Positions 28,914 to 38,456 are shown, counted from the stretch's first letter. The stretch: 64,000 nucleotides of DNA from Rhodovulum sp. (GCA_002706605.1 PALT01000025.1:186001-250000); one strand, 5' to 3'. Numbers and translations are program-made. The notes: a model not told the origin generated them from the sequence alone.

Positions 28914-29453
28914 ATGAAACCATTCCTTGGGATATTGCCCGTTGTGGCGATCTGTGCCGCGTGCAGCACGACCGCGCCCGGTGCCGATGTGACCCGCGTC
29001 TCCGCCGATGGCCAGACGCCCGCGCCGCCGGGTGCCGCGCCAGGCACGTGCTGGTCCAAACGCACCGAACCGGCCGTGATCGAAACCGTGACACAACAGA
29101 ACCTCGTGCAACCGGCCGAAATTCTGGACGACGGCACGGTGATCTCACCCGCCCTCTACCGGACCGAGACGTTACAGCGGATCGTGCGTGAGCGGCGCGA
29201 GACGTGGTTCGAAACCCCCTGCCCCGAGGTTCAGGATAGCGAGTTCCTTGCCTCGCTCCAACGCGCGCTAAAGGCGCGGGGATACCATGTGGGGCCTGTG
29301 ACGGGGACCTATGACTGGCTGACGCGGCGCGCGGTGCAGACCTATCAAAAGGAACAGGGGCTGGACAGCGCGACCCTGTCCCTGGCGGCGGCGCGGCAAC
29401 TGGGTCTGGTCGCCTATGATCCCAGTCTGATCCCGCCCACGCCTGACATCTGA
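28914..29453 (+). CDS. Lipoprotein with peptidoglycan-binding domain
   Basis: A 179-residue lipoprotein. The signal ends in a lipobox (ICAACSTT, Cys at about residue 17). A Pro/Ala-rich spacer and a central region with two further cysteines (GTCWSK, ETPCPEV) follow. The C-terminal 60 residues are a PG_binding_1 domain: FLASLQRALKARGYHVGP then GTYDWLTRRAVQTYQKEQG. It is probably anchored in the outer membrane with its domain toward the murein. The start at 28914 is 50 bases after the OB-fold gene, so the two could share a transcript. Confidence 0.87.
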   Translation: MKPFLGILPVVAICAACSTTAPGADVTRVSADGQTPAPPGAAPGTCWSKRTEPAVIETVTQQNLVQPAEILDDGTVISPALYRTETLQRIVRERRETWFETPCPEVQDSEFLASLQRALKARGYHVGPVTGTYDWLTRRAVQTYQKEQGLDSATLSLAAARQLGLVAYDPSLIPPTPDI

Positions 29454-29485
29454 TCCGCCCTTTGGCGGGCGACTGACCTAAATGA

Positions 29486-29517
29486 AAAACGCCCCGGCCT
29501 GCGGCACGGGGCGTTTT
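29486..29517. terminator. Bidirectional terminator between the lipoprotein gene and htrA
   Basis: The 11-bp arms AAAACGCCCCG and CGGGGCGTTTT flank a ten-base loop. On the plus strand they are followed by ACGTTTTTT, and on the minus strand the arm itself ends in TTTT followed by TCATTT. The hairpin serves both converging genes. Confidence 0.9.
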
Positions 29518-29538
29518 ACGTTTTTTGGTAGGTTCGCC

Positions 29539-31011
29539 TTATTCCAGCGTCAGCGCCACAAAGCGCGGGTCGCCCCCACGGCGCAAAAGCAACAGAATGG
29601 ATTTGCGACCGGCATCCGTGGCCTCATCCAGACGGGCCTGCAGGTCGGCGGCTTCCAAAACCTTTTTCTGGCCAGCCTCGGTGATCACGTCACCGGCGCG
29701 CAGACCTTTTTCATAGGCCTCGGACGCCTCATCCACATCCGTGACGACCAGACCTTCGACCGTGCCACCAAGGCCCAGTTCATCGCGCATCTCATCGCCA
29801 AGCGGCATCACCGTCAGGCCCAGCACGGTCATTTCGGCGGGTTCTTCGGGGGCGGCTTGTTGTGCAACCGCAGGTACGGCGTTTTCAGCGGTCTCACGAC
29901 GGCCCAGAACAACCTTGAGCGTCTGGGTCGCGCCATCGCGGAACACCACGACGCGGACGGTTGCACCAACCGGTGCGTTGCCGACCATACGGACCAGTTC
30001 GCGGGTATCCACGACGTCCTTGCCGTCAAACGAGATGATCACGTCACCGGCCTCAATACCGGCCTCGGACGACGGACCCTCGGGCACATCGGTGACCAGC
30101 GCACCAGCAGCGGCCTCAAGACCGATCGCTTCGGCGACATCGGGGCCAACGTCCTGAATGCGGACACCCAGCCATCCACGGCGGGTTTCGCCGAATTCCT
30201 GCAACTGACCCACAACATTGGTCACAACGTTCGAGGCCATCGAGAAGCCGATCCCGATCGAGCCACCATTGGGCGACAGGATTGCGGTGTTCACGCCGAT
30301 CACCTGACCGTCCATGTTGAACAGCGGACCGCCCGAGTTACCACGGTTAATCGCGGCGTCGGTTTGAATGTAGTCATCATAGGTGCCGGTCAGGGCGCGG
30401 TTGCGGGCCGAGACGATACCGGCGGAAACCGAGAAGCCTTGGCCAAGCGGGTTACCCACGGCCATGACCCAGTCCCCAACGCGCATCGCGTCACTGTCGC
30501 CAAAGGGAACGAACGGCAGGGCCTCGTCGCTCTCGACCTTCAGAAGGGCGATGTCGGTGTTCGGATCGGTCCCAATAACGATGGCATCCAGCGTCTTGCC
30601 AGAGAAGAATTCGATCTCGATCTCATCGGCCTGTTCGATGACGTGGTTATTGGTGACGATGAACCCGTCCTCGGAAATCACAAAACCGGACCCCAGCGCC
30701 TGACCACGGCGTTGACGCGGGGCACCGTCACCATTGGGGTTGCCGAATTCACGAAAGAAATCTTCAAACGGGGATCCTTCGGGGACCACGGGACCGGGGC
30801 CGGTGTTGGCCTCAATCGTGGTCGAGGTGGTGATGTTCACCACGGCCGGACTGACCTGATCGGCCAGATCGGCGAAACTTTCAGGGGCGCCGCGCGCCTC
30901 GGCGGCGATGGTTTGCGCCATCACCAAAGCCAACCCCATGATCAGGGCCATCACGGCCTGTGCGGCGCGATTGGGGGCTGTTCTGGTTGCTACGATTGCC
31001 TGTCGCTTCAC
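29539..31011 (-). CDS. Do-family periplasmic serine protease (DegP/HtrA-like)
   Basis: A 490-residue envelope quality-control protease. The signal peptide covers about residues 1-37. The trypsin-like domain has the catalytic His in VTNNHVIEQ, Asp in NTDIALLKV and Ser in RGNSGGPLFN, followed by two PDZ domains (GWLGVRIQDVGPDV.. and TVLGLTVMPLGDE..). The GTG start has GGAGG seven bases upstream. It follows hflK-hflC-DUF2065, a common alphaproteobacterial arrangement, but the 139-base gap allows its own promoter. Confidence 0.95.
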   Translation of the reverse strand: MKRQAIVATRTAPNRAAQAVMALIMGLALVMAQTIAAEARGAPESFADLADQVSPAVVNITTSTTIEANTGPGPVVPEGSPFEDFFREFGNPNGDGAPRQRRGQALGSGFVISEDGFIVTNNHVIEQADEIEIEFFSGKTLDAIVIGTDPNTDIALLKVESDEALPFVPFGDSDAMRVGDWVMAVGNPLGQGFSVSAGIVSARNRALTGTYDDYIQTDAAINRGNSGGPLFNMDGQVIGVNTAILSPNGGSIGIGFSMASNVVTNVVGQLQEFGETRRGWLGVRIQDVGPDVAEAIGLEAAAGALVTDVPEGPSSEAGIEAGDVIISFDGKDVVDTRELVRMVGNAPVGATVRVVVFRDGATQTLKVVLGRRETAENAVPAVAQQAAPEEPAEMTVLGLTVMPLGDEMRDELGLGGTVEGLVVTDVDEASEAYEKGLRAGDVITEAGQKKVLEAADLQARLDEATDAGRKSILLLLRRGGDPRFVALTLE

Positions 31012-31150
31012 GTGACATCCTCCACAGATGATCGGTTCGATTTGGGAAACGGTGTCGTCTGCCCGGTTCCATTACTATTTAGATAGGTAGGCAATTGGGC
31101 AACACCAACAATAAAAACCTGCGTCACGGCCACGTGACCCCTTGAACGGA

Positions 31151-31345
31151 TCAACCGGCAAAAACCCGCGCAAGCCAGATCAAACCGACGCCAAGCGCCA
31201 GCGTGCTCAGGCCAAGGGAGCGCCGTGTGCCCACGGGCAATTCGGCCAGTTGACGCAACAGGTCCTGAAAACGCGAAGGGGCCAGTGCGAACACCAGCCC
31301 CTCAATCACGCAGACAAGTCCGATTGCCAGAAGCAGGTCGGACAT
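31151..31345 (-). CDS. DUF2065 small membrane protein
   Basis: A 64-residue protein with two membrane segments: SDLLLAIGLVCVIEGLVF at the start and SLGLSTLALGVGLIWLARV at the end, joined by a PSRFQDLLRQLAELP loop. This is the DUF2065 pattern, usually found beside hflK/hflC. Its function is unknown. The ATG overlaps the hflC stop (TAATG), so it is translationally coupled. Confidence 0.88.
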   Translation of the reverse strand: MSDLLLAIGLVCVIEGLVFALAPSRFQDLLRQLAELPVGTRRSLGLSTLALGVGLIWLARVFAG

Positions 31346-32220
31346 TATTGGGCGTCCGCCCCGCGCAGATAGTCGAAGAATTCCCCCTCGGGCGTCAGAA
31401 CCATCGTCGAGCTCTGACCGGTCAGAGCGCGTTCATAGGCCTGTAGCGACCGGTAGAAGGCAAAGAATTCCGCATCCGCGCCGTATGCTTCGGCGTAGAC
31501 TTCGTTGGCACGCGCATCGGCCTCACCACGAATGATCTGTGCCTCACGCTCGGCCTCGGACAGGGTTTCGACAACGGTACGGTCGGCCAGTGCGCGCACA
31601 CGCTGGGCGGCCTCGTTACCGCGGGCGATTTCGTCGGCGGCTTCGCGTTCACGCTCGGCCTTCATACGCTCAAACGTCGCGTTCAAGTTCTGCGACGGCA
31701 GGTTGGTCTGTTTCAGACGCACGTCGACCACGTCGATGCCCAGCGCGGCCGCACTGATACGGGCCTGATTACGAATCCGCAGCATCAACTCGCCGCGCTC
31801 TTCGGACAGGATCGTGTCCGAGGTCACCTGATCGGCACCCAGAACTTCGCGGATACGCGAGTTCAGGATCGCGCCCAGACGGTCCTCGGCGGCTCGCACA
31901 CCGCCCACACCCACGGCCTGACGGAAGCGCACCACATCGGCGATCCGGTAACGCGCGAAGGCATCGACCACCAGACGGCGGTCATCGGACGGGGTCACCT
32001 CAATCTCATCGGTGTCCAGCGACAGGATACGGTCGTCATAGCGCACGACCTCTTGGATCAGCGGGATTTTGAACGCCAGACCGGGTTCTTCCTTCACGGC
32101 CTTGATCTGGCCGAATTGCAGCACCAGCGCCTTTTCGCGTTCATCCACAACGAACAGCGAGGACAGCGCCAGCACAACGGCGACCACCAGAACCGGCAGA
32201 ATATAAGTCGTCTTTTTCAT
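31345..32220 (-). CDS. hflC: FtsH protease modulator HflC
   Basis: A 291-residue SPFH/prohibitin protein that forms a membrane complex with HflK around the FtsH protease. One N-terminal membrane segment (YILPVLVVAVVLALSSLFVV) is followed by the SPFH domain (VLQFGQIKAVKEEPGLAFK) and a long Ala/Glu/Arg helix (FERMKAEREREAADEIA). It lies 3 bases downstream of hflK. Confidence 0.96.
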   Translation of the reverse strand: MKKTTYILPVLVVAVVLALSSLFVVDEREKALVLQFGQIKAVKEEPGLAFKIPLIQEVVRYDDRILSLDTDEIEVTPSDDRRLVVDAFARYRIADVVRFRQAVGVGGVRAAEDRLGAILNSRIREVLGADQVTSDTILSEERGELMLRIRNQARISAAALGIDVVDVRLKQTNLPSQNLNATFERMKAEREREAADEIARGNEAAQRVRALADRTVVETLSEAEREAQIIRGEADARANEVYAEAYGADAEFFAFYRSLQAYERALTGQSSTMVLTPEGEFFDYLRGADAQ

Positions 32221-32223
32221 GGC

Positions 32224-33372
32224 TTAGTTCCCCCCGTTCGAGCGCGTCAGTTCGTTCAGCGGCAGATAGGGCACGACACCCCCTGCCCCCTCCGAACCGG
32301 TCAGCGACGGATCAAGGATCATCTTGTCCACATCGCCCAGCACGCGTTCCATCGTTTCAAGGTAGAGACGTTTGCGGATCACGTCCGGCGCTTGGGCATA
32401 TTCCTCAAGCACGGCGCTAAAGCGGCTGGCCTCACCCAAGGCTTGGTTCACAACCTGCGCGCGGTAACCCTCGGCCTCTTCCAGCGTCTGTGCGGATTCA
32501 CCACGGGCACGGGCCAGTTCGCGGTTCGCATAGGCGTCTGCCGTGCGTTCCAGACGGTCGCGTTCCTGTTCGGCGGCTTGCACCTGACGGAAGCTGTCGA
32601 TGACCTCGGCGGGCGGGTCAGCCTTTAGCAAGTTGACACGAACGATGCTGATACCAGCCTCGTATTCGTCCAGCGTGGCCTGAATGCGTTCCTGTGCGTC
32701 GATCGCGATGGCCTCACGGTCACGGTTCAGGATCGGTGCAAGGTTGCTGGCCGCGATGATCTCACGCATGACCGATTCCGACACGGCCTGAACCGTCAGA
32801 GGCGGGTTGGCGATGTTGAACAACAGCTTTGCGGGATCGTTGATATTCCAAACCACTTGGAAATCGATATCAACGATGTTCGCATCCGTGGTCAGCATCA
32901 GACCGGTTTGCGAGCGCGAGTTGGAGGCGACACCGATGTCTTCGGTGCGTTCCGTCGTCACGGGGATCACGTCGACGGTCACAAAGGGCCACCACGCAAA
33001 GTGCGGACCGTTGTCCGTCGTACGGAAATATTCCCCAAGCAGCAGTTCAACGCCCTGCTCTTCGGGTTTGACGGTGTAAAAGGACGAGAACAGGTAGAGA
33101 CCAACCGCCGCAATCGCGCCCAGACCAACCATGCCTTTGGTGATACCAGGGCCGCCATCGCCACCGCCGCCACCGGGACGCCCGCCGCCATTGCGACCGC
33201 CGCGTCCGCCCATAAGGACCTTGAGTTGTTCCTGACCTTTGCGCATCAGGTCGTCAATCTCGGGAATTTGGGGACCGTCGTTAGGACCAGCGGGGCGCCG
33301 ATCGTCATCACGATTGCCGCCCCCTTTGTTCGAACCACCGCTCCCCCACGGGCCGCCATTATTTCCAGACAT
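32224..33372 (-). CDS. hflK: FtsH protease modulator HflK
   Basis: A 382-residue SPFH protein and partner of HflC. The N-terminal 90 residues are low-complexity Gly/Asn/Arg/Pro (GNNGGPWGSGGSNKGGGN and a later GGRGGRNGGGRPGGGGG), then comes one membrane segment (GLGAIAAVGLYLFSSFYTV) and the prohibitin domain. The coiled C-terminal helix contains AEQERDRLERTADAYANREL. It is the first gene of the hflK-hflC-DUF2065 unit. Confidence 0.96.
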   Translation of the reverse strand: MSGNNGGPWGSGGSNKGGGNRDDDRRPAGPNDGPQIPEIDDLMRKGQEQLKVLMGGRGGRNGGGRPGGGGGDGGPGITKGMVGLGAIAAVGLYLFSSFYTVKPEEQGVELLLGEYFRTTDNGPHFAWWPFVTVDVIPVTTERTEDIGVASNSRSQTGLMLTTDANIVDIDFQVVWNINDPAKLLFNIANPPLTVQAVSESVMREIIAASNLAPILNRDREAIAIDAQERIQATLDEYEAGISIVRVNLLKADPPAEVIDSFRQVQAAEQERDRLERTADAYANRELARARGESAQTLEEAEGYRAQVVNQALGEASRFSAVLEEYAQAPDVIRKRLYLETMERVLGDVDKMILDPSLTGSEGAGGVVPYLPLNELTRSNGGN

Positions 33373-33433
33373 CTAGGTTGTCATCCCTTTCATAATCACT
33401 GGTGCACATAAGGTGGTGGTACGCTTGGAGAAA

Positions 33434-34792
33434 TCAAGCGCTGCGCACGGGTGCTTTCATTGTCACCAATTCTTCGGACATTGTGGGGTGAACCGCAACC
33501 GTCCGGTCGAAATCTTCTTTGGTGGCGCCCATTTTGACCGCGATGGCGGCCATCTGGATCAACTCGCCCGCACCTTCGGACACGATGTGCACGCCCAGAA
33601 CCTTGCGGGTTTCCTGACTGACGATCAGTTTCATCATCACGCGGTCCGGACGACCGGCGAACAGCGACTGCATCGGACGGAAAGAGGTCGCGTAGACCTC
33701 AATCGGCTCTTGTTCGCGCGCTTGTTCTTCGGTCAGGCCGACACAGCCCAGTTCGGGCTGGGTGAAGACGGCGCTTGCGACCAGTTCGTGATCGGGCTTG
33801 GTCGGGCGACCGTGGAACACGGTTTCGACGAATGCCGCACCTTCGCGGATCGCGACGGGGGTCAGGTTGATGCGGTCGGTCACATCGCCCACGGCATAGA
33901 TCGACGGGACCGAGGTCTGCGAATACTCATCCACGATGATTTCGCCGTTGCGACCGGTTTTCACGCCCGCCTTGTCCAGACCAAGGTTCGCGGTGTTGGG
34001 ACGGCGACCGGTGGCATACATCACCTTTTCATAGACGCCTTCCTTGCCGTCTGCGGATTTGACCCACAGACCGCCGTCGACCTTTTTCATCTCAAGGACA
34101 TCGGTGCCGACATGCAGGTTCACCCCGCCTTCGCGCATCAGTTCGGCAACATGGCCGCGCGCCTCACCGTCGAAACCGCGCAGGATCTGTTCACCGCGGT
34201 AATACTGCGTCACCTCGACCCCCATCCCGTTCAGGATGCAGGCGAATTCACAGGCGATAAACCCGCCGCCCACAATCAGGATGTTCTTGGGCAGTTTTTC
34301 CAGATGGAAGATCTCGTTCGAGGTCAGAATCTCATCCGCGACGTCGAATTCCGGCACATAGGGCCAGCCGCCCACGGCCACCAGGATGTGCTTGGCGGTA
34401 AAGGTGCGCCCGTCGCCCAGACGCACGGTATGGGCATCCTCAAGCGTGGCGCGGGTGTCAAACACCTCAACGCCCGCGTTGTTCAGGGTGTTGCCATACA
34501 GGCCCTCAAGGCGGTCCAGTTCGGCGTGCAGCTTCGGCTTGAACGTGTCCCAGTCGAACGACCCGATCTGCGCGTCCCAGCCATAGGCCTGTGCATCCTC
34601 AACCAGTCGCGGATAGCCCGATGCGAACACCATCAACTTCTTGGGCACGCACCCGCGGATCACACAGGTGCCGCCCAGACGGTATTCCTCGGCAAGGCCG
34701 ACTTTGGCCCCTGCCTCACCTGCGGCCAGACGCGCGGCGCGCACCCCACCAGAACCGCCACCGATGACGAAAAGATCAAAGTCAAAAGCCAT
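33434..34792 (-). CDS. gor: Glutathione-disulfide reductase
   Basis: A 452-residue FAD/NADPH disulfide reductase that regenerates reduced glutathione. FAD motif is VIGGGSGGVRAARLA, the redox-active pair CVIRGC lies in GGTCVIRGCVPKKLMV, and NADPH-binding region begins ILIVGGGFIACEFA. The C-terminal dimer domain has VAVHPTMSEELVT with the catalytic His. CVIRGC and the GSGG of the FAD loop are closer to glutathione reductase than to dihydrolipoamide dehydrogenase. The start is the ATG at 34792, 16 bases after rpiA. Confidence 0.94.
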   Translation of the reverse strand: MAFDFDLFVIGGGSGGVRAARLAAGEAGAKVGLAEEYRLGGTCVIRGCVPKKLMVFASGYPRLVEDAQAYGWDAQIGSFDWDTFKPKLHAELDRLEGLYGNTLNNAGVEVFDTRATLEDAHTVRLGDGRTFTAKHILVAVGGWPYVPEFDVADEILTSNEIFHLEKLPKNILIVGGGFIACEFACILNGMGVEVTQYYRGEQILRGFDGEARGHVAELMREGGVNLHVGTDVLEMKKVDGGLWVKSADGKEGVYEKVMYATGRRPNTANLGLDKAGVKTGRNGEIIVDEYSQTSVPSIYAVGDVTDRINLTPVAIREGAAFVETVFHGRPTKPDHELVASAVFTQPELGCVGLTEEQAREQEPIEVYATSFRPMQSLFAGRPDRVMMKLIVSQETRKVLGVHIVSEGAGELIQMAAIAVKMGATKEDFDRTVAVHPTMSEELVTMKAPVRSA

Positions 34793-34808
34793 GTTTCTTC
34801 CAATATCC

Positions 34809-35591
34809 TCAGAGGTCGACGAAGAGATTATCGTTTTCCAAGAAATCGATTTTGTCTTCCTCGACAGTGCCCGCGTTGATGTCGCGTACCTCGACCTTGC
34901 CATCGCCATGGCCGATCACGACGACATCGCAGATATCGATGAATAGACCGTTTTCAACCACCCCGGGGATCTGGTTGACCACAAGGGCCAGTTGGCGTGC
35001 ATTGCCGATCCGGCCAAGATGCATGTCTACGATGTAGTTACCTTCGTCCGTGACAAAGGGCGCATCTCCGTTCATGCGCAGGGTGGTATCCTGCCCCAAA
35101 ACATCAAGATTAATAAGGGTTTCCTCAATCAGGCCCTTGGTCGTTTGCCAACCAAACGGGATCACCTCAACCGGCAGCGGGAAGGCGCCCAACTGGCCCA
35201 CGCCCTTGGCCGCGTCTGCGATCACAATCATCTGATCAGAGGCGGTCGCGACGATCTTTTCCTGCAACAGGGCGCCGCCGCCCCCTTTGATCAGGTTCAG
35301 ATCGGCGTCGAATTCATCGGCCCCGTCGATGGTCAGGTCCAGCCACTTGGCCTCATCCAGAGAGATCACTTCGATGCCGCATTCACGGGCCAGTTCGGCC
35401 GTGCGGGTCGAGGTCGGCACGCCGCGCACCTTGATCCCGTCGTTGCGCACCATTTCGCCCAGACAGCGCACCATCCATGCCGCCGTAGACCCGGTCCCCA
35501 GACCCACGCGCATACCGTCTTCGATATAGTCCACCGCGCGTTTGGCGGCTGCGAATTTTGCCTTGTCGATTGGCGAAAGCTGTCCACTCAT
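34809..35591 (-). CDS. rpiA: Ribose-5-phosphate isomerase A
   Basis: A 260-residue enzyme interconverting ribose-5-phosphate and ribulose-5-phosphate. Motifs are GLGTGSTAAWMVRCLGE, TIDGADEFDADLNLIKG, GGGGALLQEKIVA and MNGDAPFVTDEGNYIVD. The C-terminus is about 30 residues longer than E. coli RpiA and acidic. The ATG at 35591 starts MSGQLSPIDKAK; the 45 residues upstream in the open frame do not resemble the family. It is probably cotranscribed with gor, linking NADPH-generating sugar flow to glutathione reduction. Confidence 0.96.
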   Translation of the reverse strand: MSGQLSPIDKAKFAAAKRAVDYIEDGMRVGLGTGSTAAWMVRCLGEMVRNDGIKVRGVPTSTRTAELARECGIEVISLDEAKWLDLTIDGADEFDADLNLIKGGGGALLQEKIVATASDQMIVIADAAKGVGQLGAFPLPVEVIPFGWQTTKGLIEETLINLDVLGQDTTLRMNGDAPFVTDEGNYIVDMHLGRIGNARQLALVVNQIPGVVENGLFIDICDVVVIGHGDGKVEVRDINAGTVEEDKIDFLENDNLFVDL

Positions 35592-35692
35592 CCGGGTCTC
35601 TCCTGTGTCGCTTGGGGACCTTATAGGGAATGCGGACCATCTCTGCGAGACGAAAACGGCCATAACCTTGCGCCAAAGCAGCGCAATTTTAC

Positions 35693-36709
35693 CTAAGCGC
35701 CCAGTTGCGCAACAAAGCGGCGCCATTCACCGGGCCGGATCAGGGTGCGGGCGGGGTCGGGCGTTGCGTCCGCGCCAAAGGCATCGGGCATCAACCGGCG
35801 CACCTGCTCGCGCTGATGGGGGCGCAGTGCCTTGAGGGCCATGGGGCCGGGATACATGGTTTCGCTGCGGATGCCGTTGGCGAAGACCACGTCATGCTGT
35901 TCCAGCAGGATATGATAATACACCACGTGCAACCGCGGCGCAGAGCGGATACCTCGTTGGCCGATCAGGGCCTTGGCGGGCAACAAAATCTCATCGCGTG
36001 CGGGCGTCTGAAACCCCATGGACGGCGTCACCAACATCCGGTGCTGGGACGACACCCAGAGGTCTGTCTCATTCCCCAGACTGCCTGCAGGGATATTCAC
36101 CGGAGCATGGCCGCGGATGCCCGTGCGGTGTTGGCACCCGACCCACAGGATTTGCCGCACGCCGTTGTCCGATGTCAGGACCAGATCACCAACGCGCAGG
36201 GTTTCAATCGGGCGCGCGCCGTGGGGCGTCGCAATCATCGTCCTTGCCGCGAAACAGATGGTCAGGTCGGCATAGGCCACTGTCGGATCGTCCGAGCCAC
36301 CGGGGATGATTTCGTATTCCTGCCCCTGAACAATCTTGCCGTCAGATGCAATCGCCACCGCGTTGCCCGCGACCTCGACCACATAGATCGTAAAGTTATC
36401 GGCAGGGTCCAAAGACCCCTTTGGCCGCACCACATAGCTGTATTCCGTTTCGACAGGGGTCCACTCCCCATAGGACGAGCCGTTGATCGTGGTCAGAGCA
36501 TCGCCCAGAACCTGACCGCTGTCGCCGTCCTCATAGGTGGGGTCATCGTCGCGAATGGTGATGGCAATAGGGGTCGATCCCTCGGCCACGGTGATCGTGG
36601 AGGTGCCGATGGCATTGTCGTTTTGCAGGTTGTTCGACTGAAACGGGTCCTCGGTCCCCGTAAACGACACATCGTCGAACTGGTATATATAAACAACGTT
36701 ATCAGCCAA
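35693..36709 (-). CDS. Hint-domain protein (TTG start)
   Basis: A 338-residue protein with a C-terminal Hint (hedgehog/intein) module from about residue 155: CFAARTMIATPHGARPIETL, then VGDLVLTSDNGVRQILWVG and later VSSQHRMLVTP. The N-terminal half is Asp/Thr/Gly-rich and resembles a secreted beta-structured region with no signal peptide. Hint proteins of this kind are common in roseobacters and their substrate is unknown; the usual intein C-terminal HN-Cys is not seen. The start is a TTG with GAGG six bases upstream, and no in-frame ATG lies near it. It is a single-gene unit. Confidence 0.82.
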   Translation of the reverse strand: MADNVVYIYQFDDVSFTGTEDPFQSNNLQNDNAIGTSTITVAEGSTPIAITIRDDDPTYEDGDSGQVLGDALTTINGSSYGEWTPVETEYSYVVRPKGSLDPADNFTIYVVEVAGNAVAIASDGKIVQGQEYEIIPGGSDDPTVAYADLTICFAARTMIATPHGARPIETLRVGDLVLTSDNGVRQILWVGCQHRTGIRGHAPVNIPAGSLGNETDLWVSSQHRMLVTPSMGFQTPARDEILLPAKALIGQRGIRSAPRLHVVYYHILLEQHDVVFANGIRSETMYPGPMALKALRPHQREQVRRLMPDAFGADATPDPARTLIRPGEWRRFVAQLGA

Positions 36710-36887
36710 GGACGCCCTCGCAGATCACTCGCACCACCACCACAGATCAGGTAACGGCGCGCCCTTTCTGCAATTTAGGGACCACCCCATAGACCCATGT
36801 CCCAAATGGTGATTAGAGTGTCGCTCTGTGCATTCGATTTCCCTTTGTCTGGGGCACGATACCCCAGACCAGCGAAGGACCCCTGAC

Positions 36888-37808
36888 ATGTCGAACACGA
36901 CCGACCGCGTGCTTTTGGGCATTGCCTTGATGATCGGATTCAGCCTGTTGGCACCGGTGATGGATGCCTTTGCCAAGGCGTCATCGGCCTATGTACCGGT
37001 TGGCGAAACCATCGCGTTCCGGTTCGGCATACAGACGGTTCTGTTGTTCCCGCTGGTTCTGCGTGTCACCGATCTGCGCCGCCCCACAATCGGGGAATGG
37101 GCGTTACACCTGCTGCGCGCGTCGATGATCCTGTTTGCCACAGCCGCGTTTTTCACCGCGCTTAGCGTCATGCCCATGGCCGACAGTATCGCGATCTTCT
37201 TTGTCGAGCCGTTCATCCTGACCCTGCTGGGCGCGCTGTTTCTGGGCGAGAGCATCGGCTGGCGGCGCCTTGTGGCCTGTGCGGTGGGGTTTGGCGGGGC
37301 GTTGTTGATCATCCGCCCCAGCTTTAGCGACTTTGGGCCTGTGGCGTTTCTGCCGCTGCTGACCGCGCTGTTCTTTGCGCTTTATATGGTGCTGACGCGC
37401 AAGATGGCCCCGCGCCAGCACCCCGTTGCCCTGCAATTCTGGACGGCGGTTGCGGCCTGTGTCTGGATTTTCCCCGCCTTGGCGATCTTTAACGGCACCG
37501 GCTTTGCGCCGCTTGATCCGGTGATGCCGCCGGGGCCGAGTTGGTGGTTGCTTGTCGGTGTGGGTGTCGCCGCGACCGTGTCGCACCTGTTCATTACCTA
37601 TGCGCTGCGCTTTGCGCCCGCGGCGGTGATCGCGCCCTTACAATATATCGAGATCATCTCGGCGGTCGGGATTGGCTATTTGGTGTTCAACGACATCCCC
37701 GATTTCCAGTCGTTCATCGGCATCGCGATTATCGTCGGCTCGGGTCTCTATGTATTTATCCGCGAGCGGTCCCTGACGCGGCACAAACTGCCCCAGCCGC
37801 CCGCCTGA
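36888..37808 (+). CDS. DMT-superfamily (EamA) transporter
   Basis: A 306-residue membrane protein with ten predicted helices arranged as two EamA repeats. The first ends near the VEPFILTLLGALFLGESIGW segment and the second shows the matching APLQYIEIISAVGIGYLVF with FNDIPDFQSFIG. Family members export small metabolites or amino acids, but the substrate cannot be told. The start ATG 36888 gives MSNTTDRVLLG; an upstream in-frame start at 36828 is less likely. It is convergent with the thiamine pyrophosphokinase gene. Confidence 0.9.
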   Translation: MSNTTDRVLLGIALMIGFSLLAPVMDAFAKASSAYVPVGETIAFRFGIQTVLLFPLVLRVTDLRRPTIGEWALHLLRASMILFATAAFFTALSVMPMADSIAIFFVEPFILTLLGALFLGESIGWRRLVACAVGFGGALLIIRPSFSDFGPVAFLPLLTALFFALYMVLTRKMAPRQHPVALQFWTAVAACVWIFPALAIFNGTGFAPLDPVMPPGPSWWLLVGVGVAATVSHLFITYALRFAPAAVIAPLQYIEIISAVGIGYLVFNDIPDFQSFIGIAIIVGSGLYVFIRERSLTRHKLPQPPA

Positions 37809-38456
37809 TCACAGCGCGGCCAGAACCGCGTTCAGATGTTCGCGCGGCAGGATCAACAGGGCCTGCCCGCGATCGACCTCCACCCGCACGGTTGGCGCGG
37901 TGGTGATATTCGACGTCCCGACAATCCCACCGGGCGATAGGGTCAGCCCGTCCAGCGGCCAGTTCAGACCAACGGACCGCGCCGCGACCTCGGACATGGG
38001 AAAGACCGAAAACCGCGTCCCCACCGGCAGGGTCAGGGTGATCGCCTCCGGTGCCCGCAGGATCACATCCTCCGCCCCCAGCAGGATCACCGGCATCGCG
38101 GCGCGCTGTACCAGAACCGAAAACACCGCCAATTCGTGGTCAATCCGCCCGCCCGTGAACCCCACGCCGATCACAAAGGGGGCGGAGATATTGCGCAGGG
38201 CCTTGTCGAAATCCGTGCTGTCCTGATCGGCGACGGGGTGAATGCGGTCTGCGGGGATCTGCGCCCGCGCATCGCCTGACAAGGAGTCCAGATCGCCAAT
38301 CACCCGATCCGGCACCACCCCCGCCGCCAGCGCAGGGTCCGCGCCCCCATCGGCGGCTACCAAAACCGGCGCGATGGTTAATGCGTGAATCACATCGGCG
38401 GAACTTACGGAACCACCGCCAATCAGGGTCACTGCGCGCTCAGATTGTAGAAACAA
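37809..38456 (-). CDS. Thiamine pyrophosphokinase
   Basis: A 215-residue enzyme that makes thiamine diphosphate from thiamine. Motifs in family order are VAADGGADPAL, VIGDLDSLSG, DQDSTDFDKAL and GFTGGRIDHELAVFS, then the C-terminal substrate-binding barrel with LSPGGIVGTSNITTA. The reading frame opens at TTG (38456). A GTG nine codons in (38432) just before TLIGGGS is an alternative start. It stands alone, divergent from the acidic protein gene. Confidence 0.92.
   Translation of the reverse strand: MFLQSERAVTLIGGGSVSSADVIHALTIAPVLVAADGGADPALAAGVVPDRVIGDLDSLSGDARAQIPADRIHPVADQDSTDFDKALRNISAPFVIGVGFTGGRIDHELAVFSVLVQRAAMPVILLGAEDVILRAPEAITLTLPVGTRFSVFPMSEVAARSVGLNWPLDGLTLSPGGIVGTSNITTAPTVRVEVDRGQALLILPREHLNAVLAAL

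Noticed and set aside
29482-31086. 534-codon plus-strand open frame opposite htrA
   Set aside because: It runs from the terminator hairpin through the entire protease gene antisense; its His/Gly/Arg-rich translation is a shadow.
35668-35690. Hairpin TTGCGC...GCGCAA near the Hint gene end as a terminator
   Set aside because: The T run follows it only on the plus strand, where no gene runs into it; in the Hint gene direction no T tract follows.
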